NCBI GenBank assembly: GCA_019925105.1
Contig: JAHGAU010000036.1
Location: forward strand, 372,001 to 436,000
Source: Niebla homalea
Taxonomy: Eukaryota; Ascomycota; Lecanoromycetes; Lecanorales; Ramalinaceae
Direction: 5' to 3'
Length of the DNA stretch: 64,000 bases
In this document: positions 32,299-45,519 of the stretch, in pieces
Layout: each line of letters starts with the position of its first letter
Position numbering within the stretch: the first letter of the stretch is position 1
Notes under the pieces: model-generated
Told to the model about the DNA's origin: nothing
Database searches by the model: none
What the model saw: the letters and a program-made list of their open reading frames with translations, nothing else
Position numbers and translations under genes: made by a program

Positions 32299-34089
32299 AT
32301 GCCCATGACTTTGGATGATCAGCCAAAAAGTGCCCCACCCAGAACGTCGCCGGCCATAGTCAGCAGTAATGTGAGGAAACCTTCACCAGCAATCCGAGGA
32401 GCCGCCCATGCTATTCTGCAATCACCAAATAATCAGCAGGTGCTTTCAAATCCTTACAGTGGCAAGAATGCAGCTCTGGCAGCTGCTACTTTCGCAGGTG
32501 CTGTCGGGCGAAGGCAGGCTAGCGGCACTGCTCAGCTAGACGCCTCAAAAACAGACGCAGTACCAAGGCGGCCTGTATACAAGAAGAGCCTGAGCTTTCA
32601 AGGGTCCCAAGAAACACTCAATGGAACGAATGACTCGCTTCGCTTCTCACGCGAACCGTCTCCATCTCAGATGGCAGCCCAGCTCGCAACTGCAAGAGCG
32701 ACACCACCTCTATCAAATGTCGATGCAGCCTATCAGGCGAGCATTCGTCGGCCGTCGCCCCAATTGCGTCGAGTCAGCACGGATGAACTGCCAGAGGAGG
32801 TATCTACAGTGCCCACAAAGTCACTCGTGAATCTCTATGAGTCGAAGCAAGAGCCCAAGAAGTTGGGCCCTACCACACAATCAGTGGAATATGCAAACCG
32901 TCCAGCACCTCCCGTGGCAAGTCCCACACCAGTCAAGCCTTTGACAACAAGAGCAGACTCTTCTGCGTCTGTGCTATCAGCTTCTTTGCCCCAGGCACTG
33001 GCGCGCACCCACTCCACCGCATCCATACCCTCACCCAATGTGTCTCGTTTTGGTGCCGCTGCAGCAGCAACCAAACTTGCAGGATCAACGCCAGTCGCTC
33101 CAAAGATGAATGCTCGAAGCGCGCCCGAGCCTCCCCCTCCAAGACGAAGCCAACATACATTGGATGGAGTGCAAGACAAGCAGAAACCTCCTCCCAGCAG
33201 TACAAGCTCTACGGCGGCTATACCCCACAAGCCTGCCCCTGACCCGATTGCGTCTCCCTTGCCAATACGCCAAACCTCCTCACGGTCTTTCTCACAAGCA
33301 CGCTCGAACCCTCTACCACCACCAACCCTTACCTCACGTCCCACCAATATGATAACCACCCATTCATCCGACACGTACACCCCCCAACTCTCAGTTGACT
33401 CCCTAGCCAACGCCATGGTCGCCTCCTCCCTCGCCTCCTCTCGCGCCCCTTCCCCCACAAGGCCACCTCTACCACCACCGCCCTCCTCCCGCCGCCACGG
33501 CAAACCCCTCCTCTTCTCCAAACACAGCCAACAAGACCTCATCGCCCGCACCCCCAGCCCGGCGAAACGCGAAATGCGGCAAACGATGCGCAAACCCCTC
33601 GATTCCGACGACGAGGTCGACGGCAAGATCAAAGACCCGCACAAGAAGAAGGGACTGCTGGCGCCACGGAAACACCCCAATAAGCACCACGAGGGTGATC
33701 GCAAACGGTACCGCACCACCGTCACCGAACGTGAGCGGAAACGGTACGAGGGCGTCTGGGCGGCGAATCGCGGATTACTGCTCCCTTCTGTTCCCGACAC
33801 GAATTCTCAACTGGTGGTGAATATCGTAGCGAGGGACATTTGGCGCCGGAGCAGGCTCTCCGATGACGTGCTCGAGGAAGTCTGGGATCTGGTGGATTTG
33901 CAAGATGTGGGGATGTTGGGCAGGGAAGAATTCGTGGTGGGGATGTGGCTCATCGATCAGCGGTTGAAGGGAAACAAGCTGCCGATAAAAGTACCTGAGA
34001 GCGTCTGGGGCAGTGTGAGGAGATTGACCGGGCTCAAGAGTCTGCAGGAGAGGGGGATACAGCCGCCCAAAGGGTGGCCGAAACGTTGA
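32299..34089 (+). CDS. IRS4: EH-domain protein, IRS4/TAX4-like
   Basis: A single exon of 596 residues from the ATG at 32299. The first 450 residues are low complexity (Ser, Pro, Ala), with proline-rich stretches that could bind SH3 domains. A basic region (KKKGLLAPRKHPNKHH) precedes the C-terminal EH domain, about residues 495-590, with VWDLVDLQDVGMLGREEF as its EF-hand-like loop and WLIDQRLKG after it. In yeast Irs4 and Tax4 bind the phosphatase Inp51 and limit PtdIns(4,5)P2; they affect wall integrity, autophagy and rDNA silencing. Fungi outside yeasts usually have one such gene. Domain assignment is firm; the role is by analogy. Confidence 0.88.
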   Translation: MPMTLDDQPKSAPPRTSPAIVSSNVRKPSPAIRGAAHAILQSPNNQQVLSNPYSGKNAALAAATFAGAVGRRQASGTAQLDASKTDAVPRRPVYKKSLSFQGSQETLNGTNDSLRFSREPSPSQMAAQLATARATPPLSNVDAAYQASIRRPSPQLRRVSTDELPEEVSTVPTKSLVNLYESKQEPKKLGPTTQSVEYANRPAPPVASPTPVKPLTTRADSSASVLSASLPQALARTHSTASIPSPNVSRFGAAAAATKLAGSTPVAPKMNARSAPEPPPPRRSQHTLDGVQDKQKPPPSSTSSTAAIPHKPAPDPIASPLPIRQTSSRSFSQARSNPLPPPTLTSRPTNMITTHSSDTYTPQLSVDSLANAMVASSLASSRAPSPTRPPLPPPPSSRRHGKPLLFSKHSQQDLIARTPSPAKREMRQTMRKPLDSDDEVDGKIKDPHKKKGLLAPRKHPNKHHEGDRKRYRTTVTERERKRYEGVWAANRGLLLPSVPDTNSQLVVNIVARDIWRRSRLSDDVLEEVWDLVDLQDVGMLGREEFVVGMWLIDQRLKGNKLPIKVPESVWGSVRRLTGLKSLQERGIQPPKGWPKR

Positions 34090-34940
34090 CGGGGGATCAT
34101 TGAGTCTCTGCATTTTCCTTATCTAAAGAGGTGTATGATGTTCCTAGCGTGTTTGTGTTGTGCGAGCATGTGAGATTCGATTTCGATGGAGCTTTTCCGT
34201 GGCAAAAAAAGATACCCATTTTGACAGAGACAGCAGTTGATTCTTGAAGGCGTCCTAGCGTCAGCATTGGTTGACTTCCACAATCCAACCACTTGATATC
34301 AAGGCGTCCCCGGCGTTGATTGGGTTGTTTCAGCTAGCATTTGAGGATGGCAACTCAGGCTTCTCGTCCTGAGAGGACAGGAAACCCCTTTTTATCGCAA
34401 TGCTTCATTCAAAACCGCCATTCCCTGAGAGATTGAGAGTCACCTGAAGAAGAACGAAGAACGTCAAAATTTGAGATGTTCGTTCATATTCATTGATCCA
34501 TGTCAATTCTCAATATCTGCTTTCGCATACGCAAGCCGTCCTAGTTCACAGTGATCCGCCTATGTACGTCTTCCCTTTGCACCTTCTGCGCCCGGCTCAA
34601 AATGCAGAGACATCGTCCTCCTGCCAGGTTCGTCATCTCGACCCGATTGACGAGCTGGCTTTGAGTGTACAGAATATGCAAGATAAAAGCAGGCCATAAA
34701 TACAACAGAGAAAGAAGACAATACTTGAACGACAATCGACCTGCTCACGATCCACCTCCTCCTCCACCTACGAACGGTTCGGAAGATTGTGTCCAAACCC
34801 GTGCTTAGTCAAGGTCCAGGATTCTGCAAGAGAATACTGGACAGGAGTTGCCGCGCAAAGGTATCGCAGACGTAAAGTCATGAACCGCACCTCCTCTGCC
34901 CCAACCCCTTTCCCCGTTCCTACCACCTCACCCCACTCAC
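34090..34940. other. Intergenic between convergent genes
   Basis: No supported gene; holds 3' ends and presumably polyadenylation signals of the EH-domain gene and ASE1. Confidence 0.6.
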
Positions 34941-37527
34941 TCAGAAAGCATCCTCATCAGTCCATGCAGAATCGCTACCCGTGACCATCCTCCTGCCCTG
35001 CTCACCAACGACCTGCTGCTGACTAGCCGTCCCATACAACCCCTTGAACTTCTTACCTGGCGCCTGTCCCCTTCCAGGTGGGGTATATCCGCCATCAGGA
35101 GTGAAGCGCTTGTTGCCGCCTGCGCCGCCCCGGAGCTTGGCATGGTAAGGGTTGTCGACCTCGGGCTCAGAGGCATCGTCAAATGTTTCCCAGTTCTCGG
35201 AGCCCGAGGCCGTCGTGGAGGGGGCGGTAGAGTCGATGGAGGTGTTGGAGATCTGGCGGGAGTCGGAGGGATGATGGTAGTGCTGCTGTTGCTGCTGATG
35301 ATATTGGGGATGCTGAGAATGGGTGTCGTAGCGTGAAGATGTGGGTTGAGGTTGGTACTGTTGATGGCGTTGCTGCTGGACGTCGCGATAGCTTTGAGGG
35401 GTGGTATTCTCACGGTCTTCCGAGGAGCGGTGGAGCATTGAGTGGTTGACGTAGGACATGCGTTCGCGGTCGTCATACACGTCCTCAGGAGTAATCTGAC
35501 GGACGTGGCCGGAGTCAGAGGAGGCAACGCTTGCACTACGAGTATTCTCATTGTGCTCGTATCGATCGTCGACTTTGGGAGGTTCGAAGAGATCACGCAT
35601 CTTGGGAGGAGGTGCTCGAGCTGGAGGACCCATCTTGCGCATGGTATTCGAGTCATACGATGGTTCAGATGGGACCGGTAGTGCTCGGCGCTCTGGCGAA
35701 TTATTACCATTTTTCATTGCTCCCAGAGGTACACGAGCGGGAATTTTCGAGGGTGTCCTTCCGCTTGTTGTGGAGACTGAGCTGGCCATTGGATTTCGCC
35801 TCAGAGTACCGGTTGCTGGTGTGGCTGTTCCTGAACGTGACGGAGCGGGACCTCGAGAGGCACTTGGGGCGACGCTACCAGCACGGGAAGAAGATGGTGG
35901 AGGAGCGGATTTCAATGGGATGGTTTTCGTGGTGGTCGCATAGGTCGGACCTGCTGATGGCGTCTTTGATCGTGGCGGGAGAGATTTCGCAGCTGCTGCC
36001 TCGAGCTCTTCAATATACGAATGACCATGAACGAGGAAGGGCCGGCCGAAATCGTCTTCCCAGCTCTCTAAAGCGCGCTTGAGCTCAGTCTCCACTTTGG
36101 GTAAGTCTTTCGCGATCCTCTTGCGCATTTTCTCTTCCCTCAAGAGACGAGTGGGATCACGCTTCTCCCCTTTCTGTGGCTTCATGAGCAGGCGAGAAGC
36201 ATCCTGGCTTGCAGCTGCTAGGTCATCACGATCTTTAACAAGGGACCTATGCTTGTCTATCAGTTGCAACGTCGGCGCTCGTTGTTCCTTCAATGCCTCC
36301 AGGCGTGAGATCTCGTCTTCGTGGGCAGAGAGTAATGCATCGCTATAGACGTCTGAGAAAGCCGGTGCAAATTCGAGCATCTCCTCTTCCGAGAAGTAGA
36401 GACCATCCCAGAGCTCCTGGAGTTTGAACCGAGCATCTTCCACAAACAGGTGCAAATTCTGCCTCTTCAGCTCATTGAGCCGATCCAACTCGGACTCAAA
36501 TTCGTTGATGGTTCGGAGGCCGCATCCACGATTCCCAGCCAGGAATCTTTTTCGGTCCGACTCTTCCACCCCCAGCCGATCCCAAAGACCTTCTACCGTT
36601 GACTTCAATTCTTTCAGACGGCGCTCACGAGCTTTCTTCTCCTCTATAAGACGGTCTCGCTTAGCATGCAACCGCTTGAGGTCGTCTTCATGGAGGCCGA
36701 GCTGCTCCGGTGCGTCGCGGTAATACTTCACAATTGAACCCTCCGTCTGCGCTTGAGGTGTCCCCAATTCAGCCCATAGGTTGACAACATCCTGCGCTAT
36801 CGAGCGAACACTGTCTATCCTTTTCGTGTACTCTTCGTAGACTCGGGAAAATTCTTTATCGATTGAAGCAACGTAGGTAGGCGAGAGATCAAAACTGGGC
36901 GACACAGCCCCATTGTGAGCTGCAGGTGGTAGCTTGACGCGAACGAAGGAGGGTTCGAGGTGGGATGAGTATGACTGCAGGGCTTGTACAAGTTCTGTAA
37001 TTGTCAGCTTTCGTTCATTGACCGATAAATGGATCACTAACTTTTGACCTGCTCAAACCTCTCGCGATGAATTTTGGCTATCGCGTTGTGCTTGGCTTTG
37101 AGACTTTCTAGACATTTCAGGAGAGGTAGTGTAATTTTCAATTCTTCATCTTCTAGTCGGTAGTGTTCACTTGACGGACGATCTTCAAGCGATGTCTCCA
37201 TCTGCCGTATGGTCTTTATGATACGATTGGCTTCCTCGGTGAGTTCGCCCTTTTCACTAGCTTTCTTTCAGCATCTACCATTGACTAGGCGCTTGCAGCA
37301 CATAGACATACGTATTGACCAGTTTCAGCTGGTTATTGAGGGTCTCAGACAAAGCTGTGAAGAGCTGACGGCCATCAGCATCATCTGCGTCAAATGGAAT
37401 TTCTTGTGTATACCTCTGTTTCTCTGGACTCCCGCTCATGGCTCGGCACTCCAATCTCGTCGAAGAGACCATGAAGCTGACCAATGATGGTTGTGACTTG
37501 GGTAGTAAGGTAGCTAGTGTCCATCAT
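34941..37527 (-). CDS. ASE1: Microtubule bundling protein, MAP65/PRC1/Ase1 family
   Basis: Four exons, 37527-37414, 37364-37312, 37256-37042 and 36994-34941, give about 811 residues; all phases agree. The early part reads FDEIGVPSHERESRETE joined to LFTALSETL, a MAP65/Ase1 signature. Long coiled-coil heptads follow to about residue 450, including EEANRIIKTIRQMETSL, DRLIEEKKARERRLKELK and a spectrin-like microtubule-binding part (FGRPFLVHGHSYIEELE). The C-terminal 330 residues are disordered and Ser/Pro/Gln-rich, with many possible Cdk sites. Ase1 crosslinks antiparallel microtubules at the spindle midzone in anaphase. The start could be either of two adjacent ATGs (37527 or 37524). Confidence 0.93.
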
Positions 37528-38262
37528 GGATGTATTTCGAGGGTGATTGTGAGATGCAAGGTTGGCACAACTCATGCAAAGAGAAGGCACGCCTGGGCAG
37601 GCGCGTTAAGAGCTTGTAGTGGACAATGTAGTCCTATTGAGAAGTCATTGTCATTATTCCGTACATGTTTTCCAATCAGGTGTCTAGCCTCGCCAGCTTC
37701 CAGACCTTAAACCAATCAAAGCCTATGCGCTTGGATTGACAGGGCAACGGCGATTAGCGAGTCCAGATTGCTTGTCGCCTCTTGGCATTTGATCTTCCAC
37801 GCACCAAGGCAACGTCTCTATGGGCCCACGTGCGATACACTCACGTGTACTCAATACGTGTCGACTTCGACAATCAATTTACAAAGATAACCCCTGCGAA
37901 GAGGTAACAAAGGGTGGTTCTCCGCGATCTTGTAGCGGCTTGAAATTATCTGTAGAAGCCTCTTAAGGTTGAACATTACTGATTCCTTCTAGCATTTGCT
38001 ATTGATGGAGTGTTTTAGAGGCAATCCACGATATCAATGCTAAAAGTGGTGCTGGAGAAATTAAATCGAAATGCTACCACATCCCAAAAACGCCAAGCGG
38101 CGACAAGCAACTTGAACTTGCTAATTCCTTATCGATACCTGAGCGACCGCTCCATCTTGAGCTTTAACTTCAACGTGCCCTCCTCGCCCTCGTGCCGACA
38201 AGACAAAAACCCCCGCCCCAACAAAAGAAGCCTATCTTCACCAGCCAGATCATCTTCCCATC
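37528..38262. other. Divergent promoter region, ASE1 / CSN5
   Basis: No gene. It contains two CACGTG cores listed separately. Confidence 0.6.
37827..37847. promoter_or_regulatory. Pair of CACGTG cores
   Basis: Two CACGTG hexamers at 37827-37832 and 37842-37847, 15 bases apart, with a further ACGTG just downstream. Spacing of about one and a half helical turns between the divergent ASE1 and CSN5 genes suggests a bHLH binding site; this is inferred. Confidence 0.35.
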
Positions 38263-39338
38263 ATGGCGAGCTCCCAAAAAGCATGGGGTATGTCGAAGTA
38301 ACCCAATCCTTGCCCATTTTCCCCCCCCATCTTCAGCTAACGTAACTGCCCCTCCTTCACACAGAGCTCGAAAACGCCATCAAACTAGTCGACCCCCACC
38401 GCGACGCCCTCTACACTTACGACGCCGCCGAACAAAAAGCCATCGACGATGCCAAACCCTGGAAGAAAGACCCGCGGCACTTCCAACACGTCCGCATCTC
38501 CGCCGTCGCCCTCCTCAAGATGGTCATGCACGCCCGCTCTGGGGGCAGCATCGAAGTGATGGGGATCATGCAGGGGAAGATCGCCGGGGACACCTTCATC
38601 GTGACGGATGCGTTTCGGTTACCTGTCGAGGGCACGGAGACGCGCGTGAACGCCGCGGATGCGGCGAATGAGTATCTGGTGCAATATCTCCAGTCATGTC
38701 GGGATAATGGCAGGGGGGAGAATGCGGTGGGCTGGTACCACAGCCATCCCGGGTATGGGTGCTGGTTGTCGGGCATCGATGTGAGCACGCAGGATCTGCA
38801 GCAGAGCTACCAGGATCCCTTCCTGGCCGTCGTGATTGATCCCGATCGCACCATCAGTACCGGCAGGGTGGAGATTGGGGCGTTTAGGACGTATCCCAAG
38901 GATTACAAGCCGGAGAGGGAAGGAGATGATGATGGATACCAGAGCATACCGCTCAATAAGGTGGAGGATTTCGGGGCGCATGCGAGTCGATACTATTCGC
39001 TAGAGATTTCGCATTTTAAGAGCAGTCTGGATACCCATCTACTGGAATTGCTGTGGAATAAGTATTGGGTTTCGACGCTGAGCCAGAGTCCGTTGTCCAC
39101 GAATCGGGAGTATGGGAGTAGGCAGATGCTGGACTTGAGTCAGAAGATCAAGAATGCGGCAAAGGATATTGGGGCGATGGGAAGGTCTGGACAACGGAGC
39201 TCGGGCAAAGATCAGCAGCTGGACAAGGTCATCCAAGATAGCAACAAGATCGCAGGGGAGGAAAGAATTGGACTGATGGCGAATGAGGTCAAAGCACAAT
39301 TATTCAACGGCGTTGGTCAGGCGACTCCTGCCTCATAA
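38263..39338 (+). CDS. CSN5: COP9 signalosome subunit 5, deneddylase
   Basis: Two exons, 38263-38287 (25 bases) and 38365-39338, give about 332 residues. The intron (GTATGT...ACACAG) is phase 1 and joins MASSQKAW to ELENAIKL. The JAMM/MPN+ metalloprotease site is complete: Glu at about 72 (GGSIEVMG), then [14 protein letters not shown] with His134, His136, Ser144 and Asp147. These residues bind zinc. CSN5 removes NEDD8 from cullins within the COP9 signalosome and so controls cullin-RING ubiquitin ligases; in filamentous fungi the complex governs development and secondary metabolism. Length and domain layout are normal for fungal CSN5/Rri1. Confidence 0.96.
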
Positions 39339-39395
39339 AACCTCTAAGGTAACATCTCATAGCATCAGCATCAATGGAGGCGCAAGTTGAATGAC

Positions 39396-42412
<3,017 letters not shown>

Positions 42413-43261
42413 ATGTCTCGCGCTTCTCCTCTTCAACATGATCAACCGGAGCGGGTTTACTTTGCCTTTGGGAGCAATTTGAGTCTGGTGCAAATGGCTG
42501 AACGCTGTCCAGAGAGTCGATATATTGGCACTGGAGTATTGCATGATTTTCGTTTCCAAATCAACCAGCGCGGCTTCGCAAACGTCTTACCCTCCGCTGG
42601 CGATCGCGTTGAGGGTTTGGTCTATCTACTCAATGCCACTGACGAGGAAAAGCTGGACAGAAACGAAGGTGTGCCGACCGCATATCAAAAGCATAGCCTT
42701 GCTATCGAAGTTTCAACGGCAGCAATCTATCACGTGGGTCGTGCAGTACCAGAGCTAGCCCGACAATCAGGAGACACAAGATTGGTGGAGCTCTCTGGTA
42801 GAACGAATACCCATCAACATTTACCTACGTATAAAGAGAATCGCTTGTCCCACTCCGCTGTAAATATTGTGTCATCCCTGACCCCGGGGCACACAGAATA
42901 TATCGCAAAGGAGCATGTGCGAATTGATCAACAGCGCGTTCAGAACAATACCCCCAAAGGCGAATTCGCGGACGCTCTGGTTTATTTAAGCCACGATTTG
43001 ACAAGGGACAGCGAGCCTCGAGACGAGTATGTCGAGAGAATGAACACTGGAATCGATGACGCTCGCCGATTCGGCATGTCGGAGTTATATATTGAGACTT
43101 GTCTTCGACGCTACATTGCCCGAAGAGCAATCCCTACTCGGCGACACTCAGAAAATCGAACTCGACCAGTAAGACGACCCAACTCCACTGAACATCATCC
43201 CTCCAAGAGAAAGAATCGATGCCGTAGAGTGACAAGAGGAAGAGGGCGACGCATGGATTGA
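42413..43261 (+). CDS. Gamma-glutamylcyclotransferase-like protein
   Basis: A single exon of about 282 residues. YFAFGSNLSLVQMAERCP is the substrate-loop signature of the GGCT/BtrG fold, and the presumed catalytic Glu lies in DRNEGVP. The barrel continues through VEGLVYLL and ends about residue 245 with an AREF-like helix (DARRFGMSELYIETCL). The last 45 residues are strongly basic (RRR, KRK, RGRGRR), an unusual tail that could be a nuclear-localisation or nucleic-acid-binding segment. GGCT enzymes release 5-oxoproline from gamma-glutamyl peptides in glutathione turnover. Start at 42413 is preferred over 42365 because similarity begins just after it. Confidence 0.85.
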   Translation: MSRASPLQHDQPERVYFAFGSNLSLVQMAERCPESRYIGTGVLHDFRFQINQRGFANVLPSAGDRVEGLVYLLNATDEEKLDRNEGVPTAYQKHSLAIEVSTAAIYHVGRAVPELARQSGDTRLVELSGRTNTHQHLPTYKENRLSHSAVNIVSSLTPGHTEYIAKEHVRIDQQRVQNNTPKGEFADALVYLSHDLTRDSEPRDEYVERMNTGIDDARRFGMSELYIETCLRRYIARRAIPTRRHSENRTRPVRRPNSTEHHPSKRKNRCRRVTRGRGRRMD

Positions 43262-44449
43262 GATCCCCAGCGATAGCTAGGCCTCCTGCAGCCGCCACAA
43301 CAAACCTCGATAGCAGCACTTTGGGCCACGTGAGCACGATTGGTGTTGCAAGGTGGAATGACGGCAATAGCAGGCCAGGTAAGATTTGACATGTTTGCGC
43401 TTTCAACAGGTTTTCAATGAGGGTGAAAGTTGGACTCTCGTAAAATGTTTTTGAGGTAAACGTCCGTGTACCTGTCATATGGACAGCTTTGACACAAACA
43501 CAATGTCATGTTCGGGTTTGGCCTTGAGCGACAACCATCAAGGTGAATAGCGCGCCATTCAGAGTATGGTAGCAAATGGATTTTTTTTGAGAGGGTAGAT
43601 ACTACAGTACGGGTCTCCTTGACGCACCTTGTTGCCTCTTCGTTGCAAGATCTGTAATCTTAAGCATTGCTTGACATGAGCTGCAGAAACACAAGACCAT
43701 CTCATCTCCGGTGATCGTGATACCCGCCGTTGCTGTCTCCGAAGAGCGCACCCGATAATGCCAGCTTCAGGGTCCAGACATCCAGAGCCATAATGTCGCC
43801 CCAACGCCATAGATGCATGTGCGGATTCGTCCTTAGATCGCGACTCTCCATGGATGGTCTGGACAAGTGTTGGAGAAGGTACGAGGAAGAGACAAGAGTA
43901 TCGGAACGGTGCGTAGACCTTTGCTTGCAGACCCTACAGCATCGAATGACGGCAGTGTCTTCGTCAAAATACGCAACAGTTGAATGCACTATATCTGGGA
44001 GCTTTCCTAATCTGAAGGGCTGATGCAGTCTTATTGCTGGAACGCGAATCACAGACGAAGGGGGAAATTGTATGCCTGAGATGTATGTATGCGAAATGGA
44101 GGTTTTATCAAGAAAGTCGGCAAATTGAAGAGATCTCACATCACGTATTTGGGGATTGTGCATTCACTTACTCCCCAGCAAGCACCTAGAGCTCCGAACT
44201 TCAGGATGTCCTAGGGTGGGGACTTGTCCACAGGAGCTGTAAACATTGTCACATAATATCGTTGACAACGAGCCAGTCAGCATCGCGCCAAGCCCGTGTC
44301 TTTGCGCTCGCAGAGATCCACGTCTCCTTCATCAAGGAGTCATTCAAGTCCTAGACGGCAAACATGTAATGCCAGGCTGGATGGATCGATGACCAGCGGT
44401 CGTAAAGACCACAGTCTGCGGAGCCAGCCACTGCTTGAGGATGGCAACA
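43262..44449. other. Gene-free stretch, about 1.2 kb
   Basis: An open frame of about 150 codons on the - strand (44163-43702) has no recognisable features and is not called. 3' region of two convergent genes. Confidence 0.5.
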
Positions 44450-45205
44450 TCACTTGTTGACATGGAAGCTGCCTTCAACACAGAACACTCGTCTCCCATC
44501 TTGCGTCGTCGCTTCGGCCCTGAGATCATATCTCCCCTCGGGCACCGTCTGCGGGGTTAATGGCATGGGCGGCGAGCTCACAATTGCGTAACCTGATTGA
44601 ATACTCGGTGGGCACGACCGGTGGAGGCGGGGCCTCTGATCGTAATCGCCTGTGGGGCTCTGGACCACGACTTCCTGAAACACGTCGATGTCGCAGAGTG
44701 GTGAGTAGTAGAGGGGTTCCCGCTCCGGTCGGCCATCGATGGCGCCGGTAATGTTAAGCCAGGGGAGATCACCAGTGGAAGAGACGAAATGGCCAATGAA
44801 GCGCACGGTTAGAGGGTAGCCGCTGAAGGATTAAATTTAGAGCAAGATCAAAGGATATCAGGCTTAATTGTTCTGGAGGACTTGCATGCGTGGGTTTGTG
44901 GGGATAAAGTCCAGCCGACGGATCTTGAAGATATCATCACTGGGACTGGAGCAATGATACCCTGGCGACTGGCCTGGGACTTTGGTGGGATTTTCAGGCG
45001 GTAGCAGAGTATCAGTTGTGACGATCTGTAAAGTAGGTGTCCGTTGCACCGAGAGGGTTGCTACTAAGACCTCTGCAAGAAGACTAAGCGTACTGACGCA
45101 GCTGAGTCGGTGGAGGTGCAGGGAGAGGTTGGTACGGTTATGAAAAGAGAGTAACTTGACGGAGGCACAGCGGGAGAGAAAATGGGGGTTCGCAACCGCT
45201 GGCAA
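44450..45205 (-). CDS. ML-domain (NPC2-like) lipid-binding protein, N-terminus unresolved
   Basis: Two coding segments are clear: 45205-44886 and 44822-44450. The first contains KVPGQSPGYHCSSPSDDIFKI, the start of a fungal ML domain. The second contains PLTVRFIGH, a Cys pair (LCDIDVF, RSCPPS) and EGRYDLRAEA with a final Cys before the end. This is the pattern of NPC2/ML proteins, which bind lipids in a beta-sandwich. They join in phase 2 only if the intron begins GC (GCAAGT), a rare donor type. The first segment has no ATG, although it carries a hydrophobic stretch (STLSLLAEVLVA) that could be a signal core. A 5' exon is missing from my model or the gene is damaged. The start given is the frame limit. 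Confidence 0.65.
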
Positions 45206-45519
45206 CAGACAGACGTCATCTCAATATTTTTTGATTGCAACAGCTCGACTGGTCTTACAAATGCGCCTCTTCCAATACATAAACTCTTCATTTACACAAA
45301 TCTCTTTAAATCTCATAATCCCTTCACAACGTCTGACACGATGAGGCGGGACTTCCACCTGAGCTATAAGTGCAAATTATACCCAGGATCTCTGTAGCTG
45401 TCTAACACTCACTTCGAAAAAAGAGCATTGCAGAGTTACTTTTCTTTGGCGAAAAGCCCATTACAGAAGTCAGTAAGGCTCTGCAGACTCTTAGGACCAA
45501 CATGCTGACTGACAAGTAG
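45206..45519. other. Region between divergent ML and Hsp40 genes
   Basis: Promoters and probably the first coding exons of both neighbours lie here; I could not place either start. Confidence 0.45.

Noticed and set aside
43702..44163. Open frame of about 150 codons on the - strand
   Set aside because: No domain, signal or compositional support, and no splice partner.
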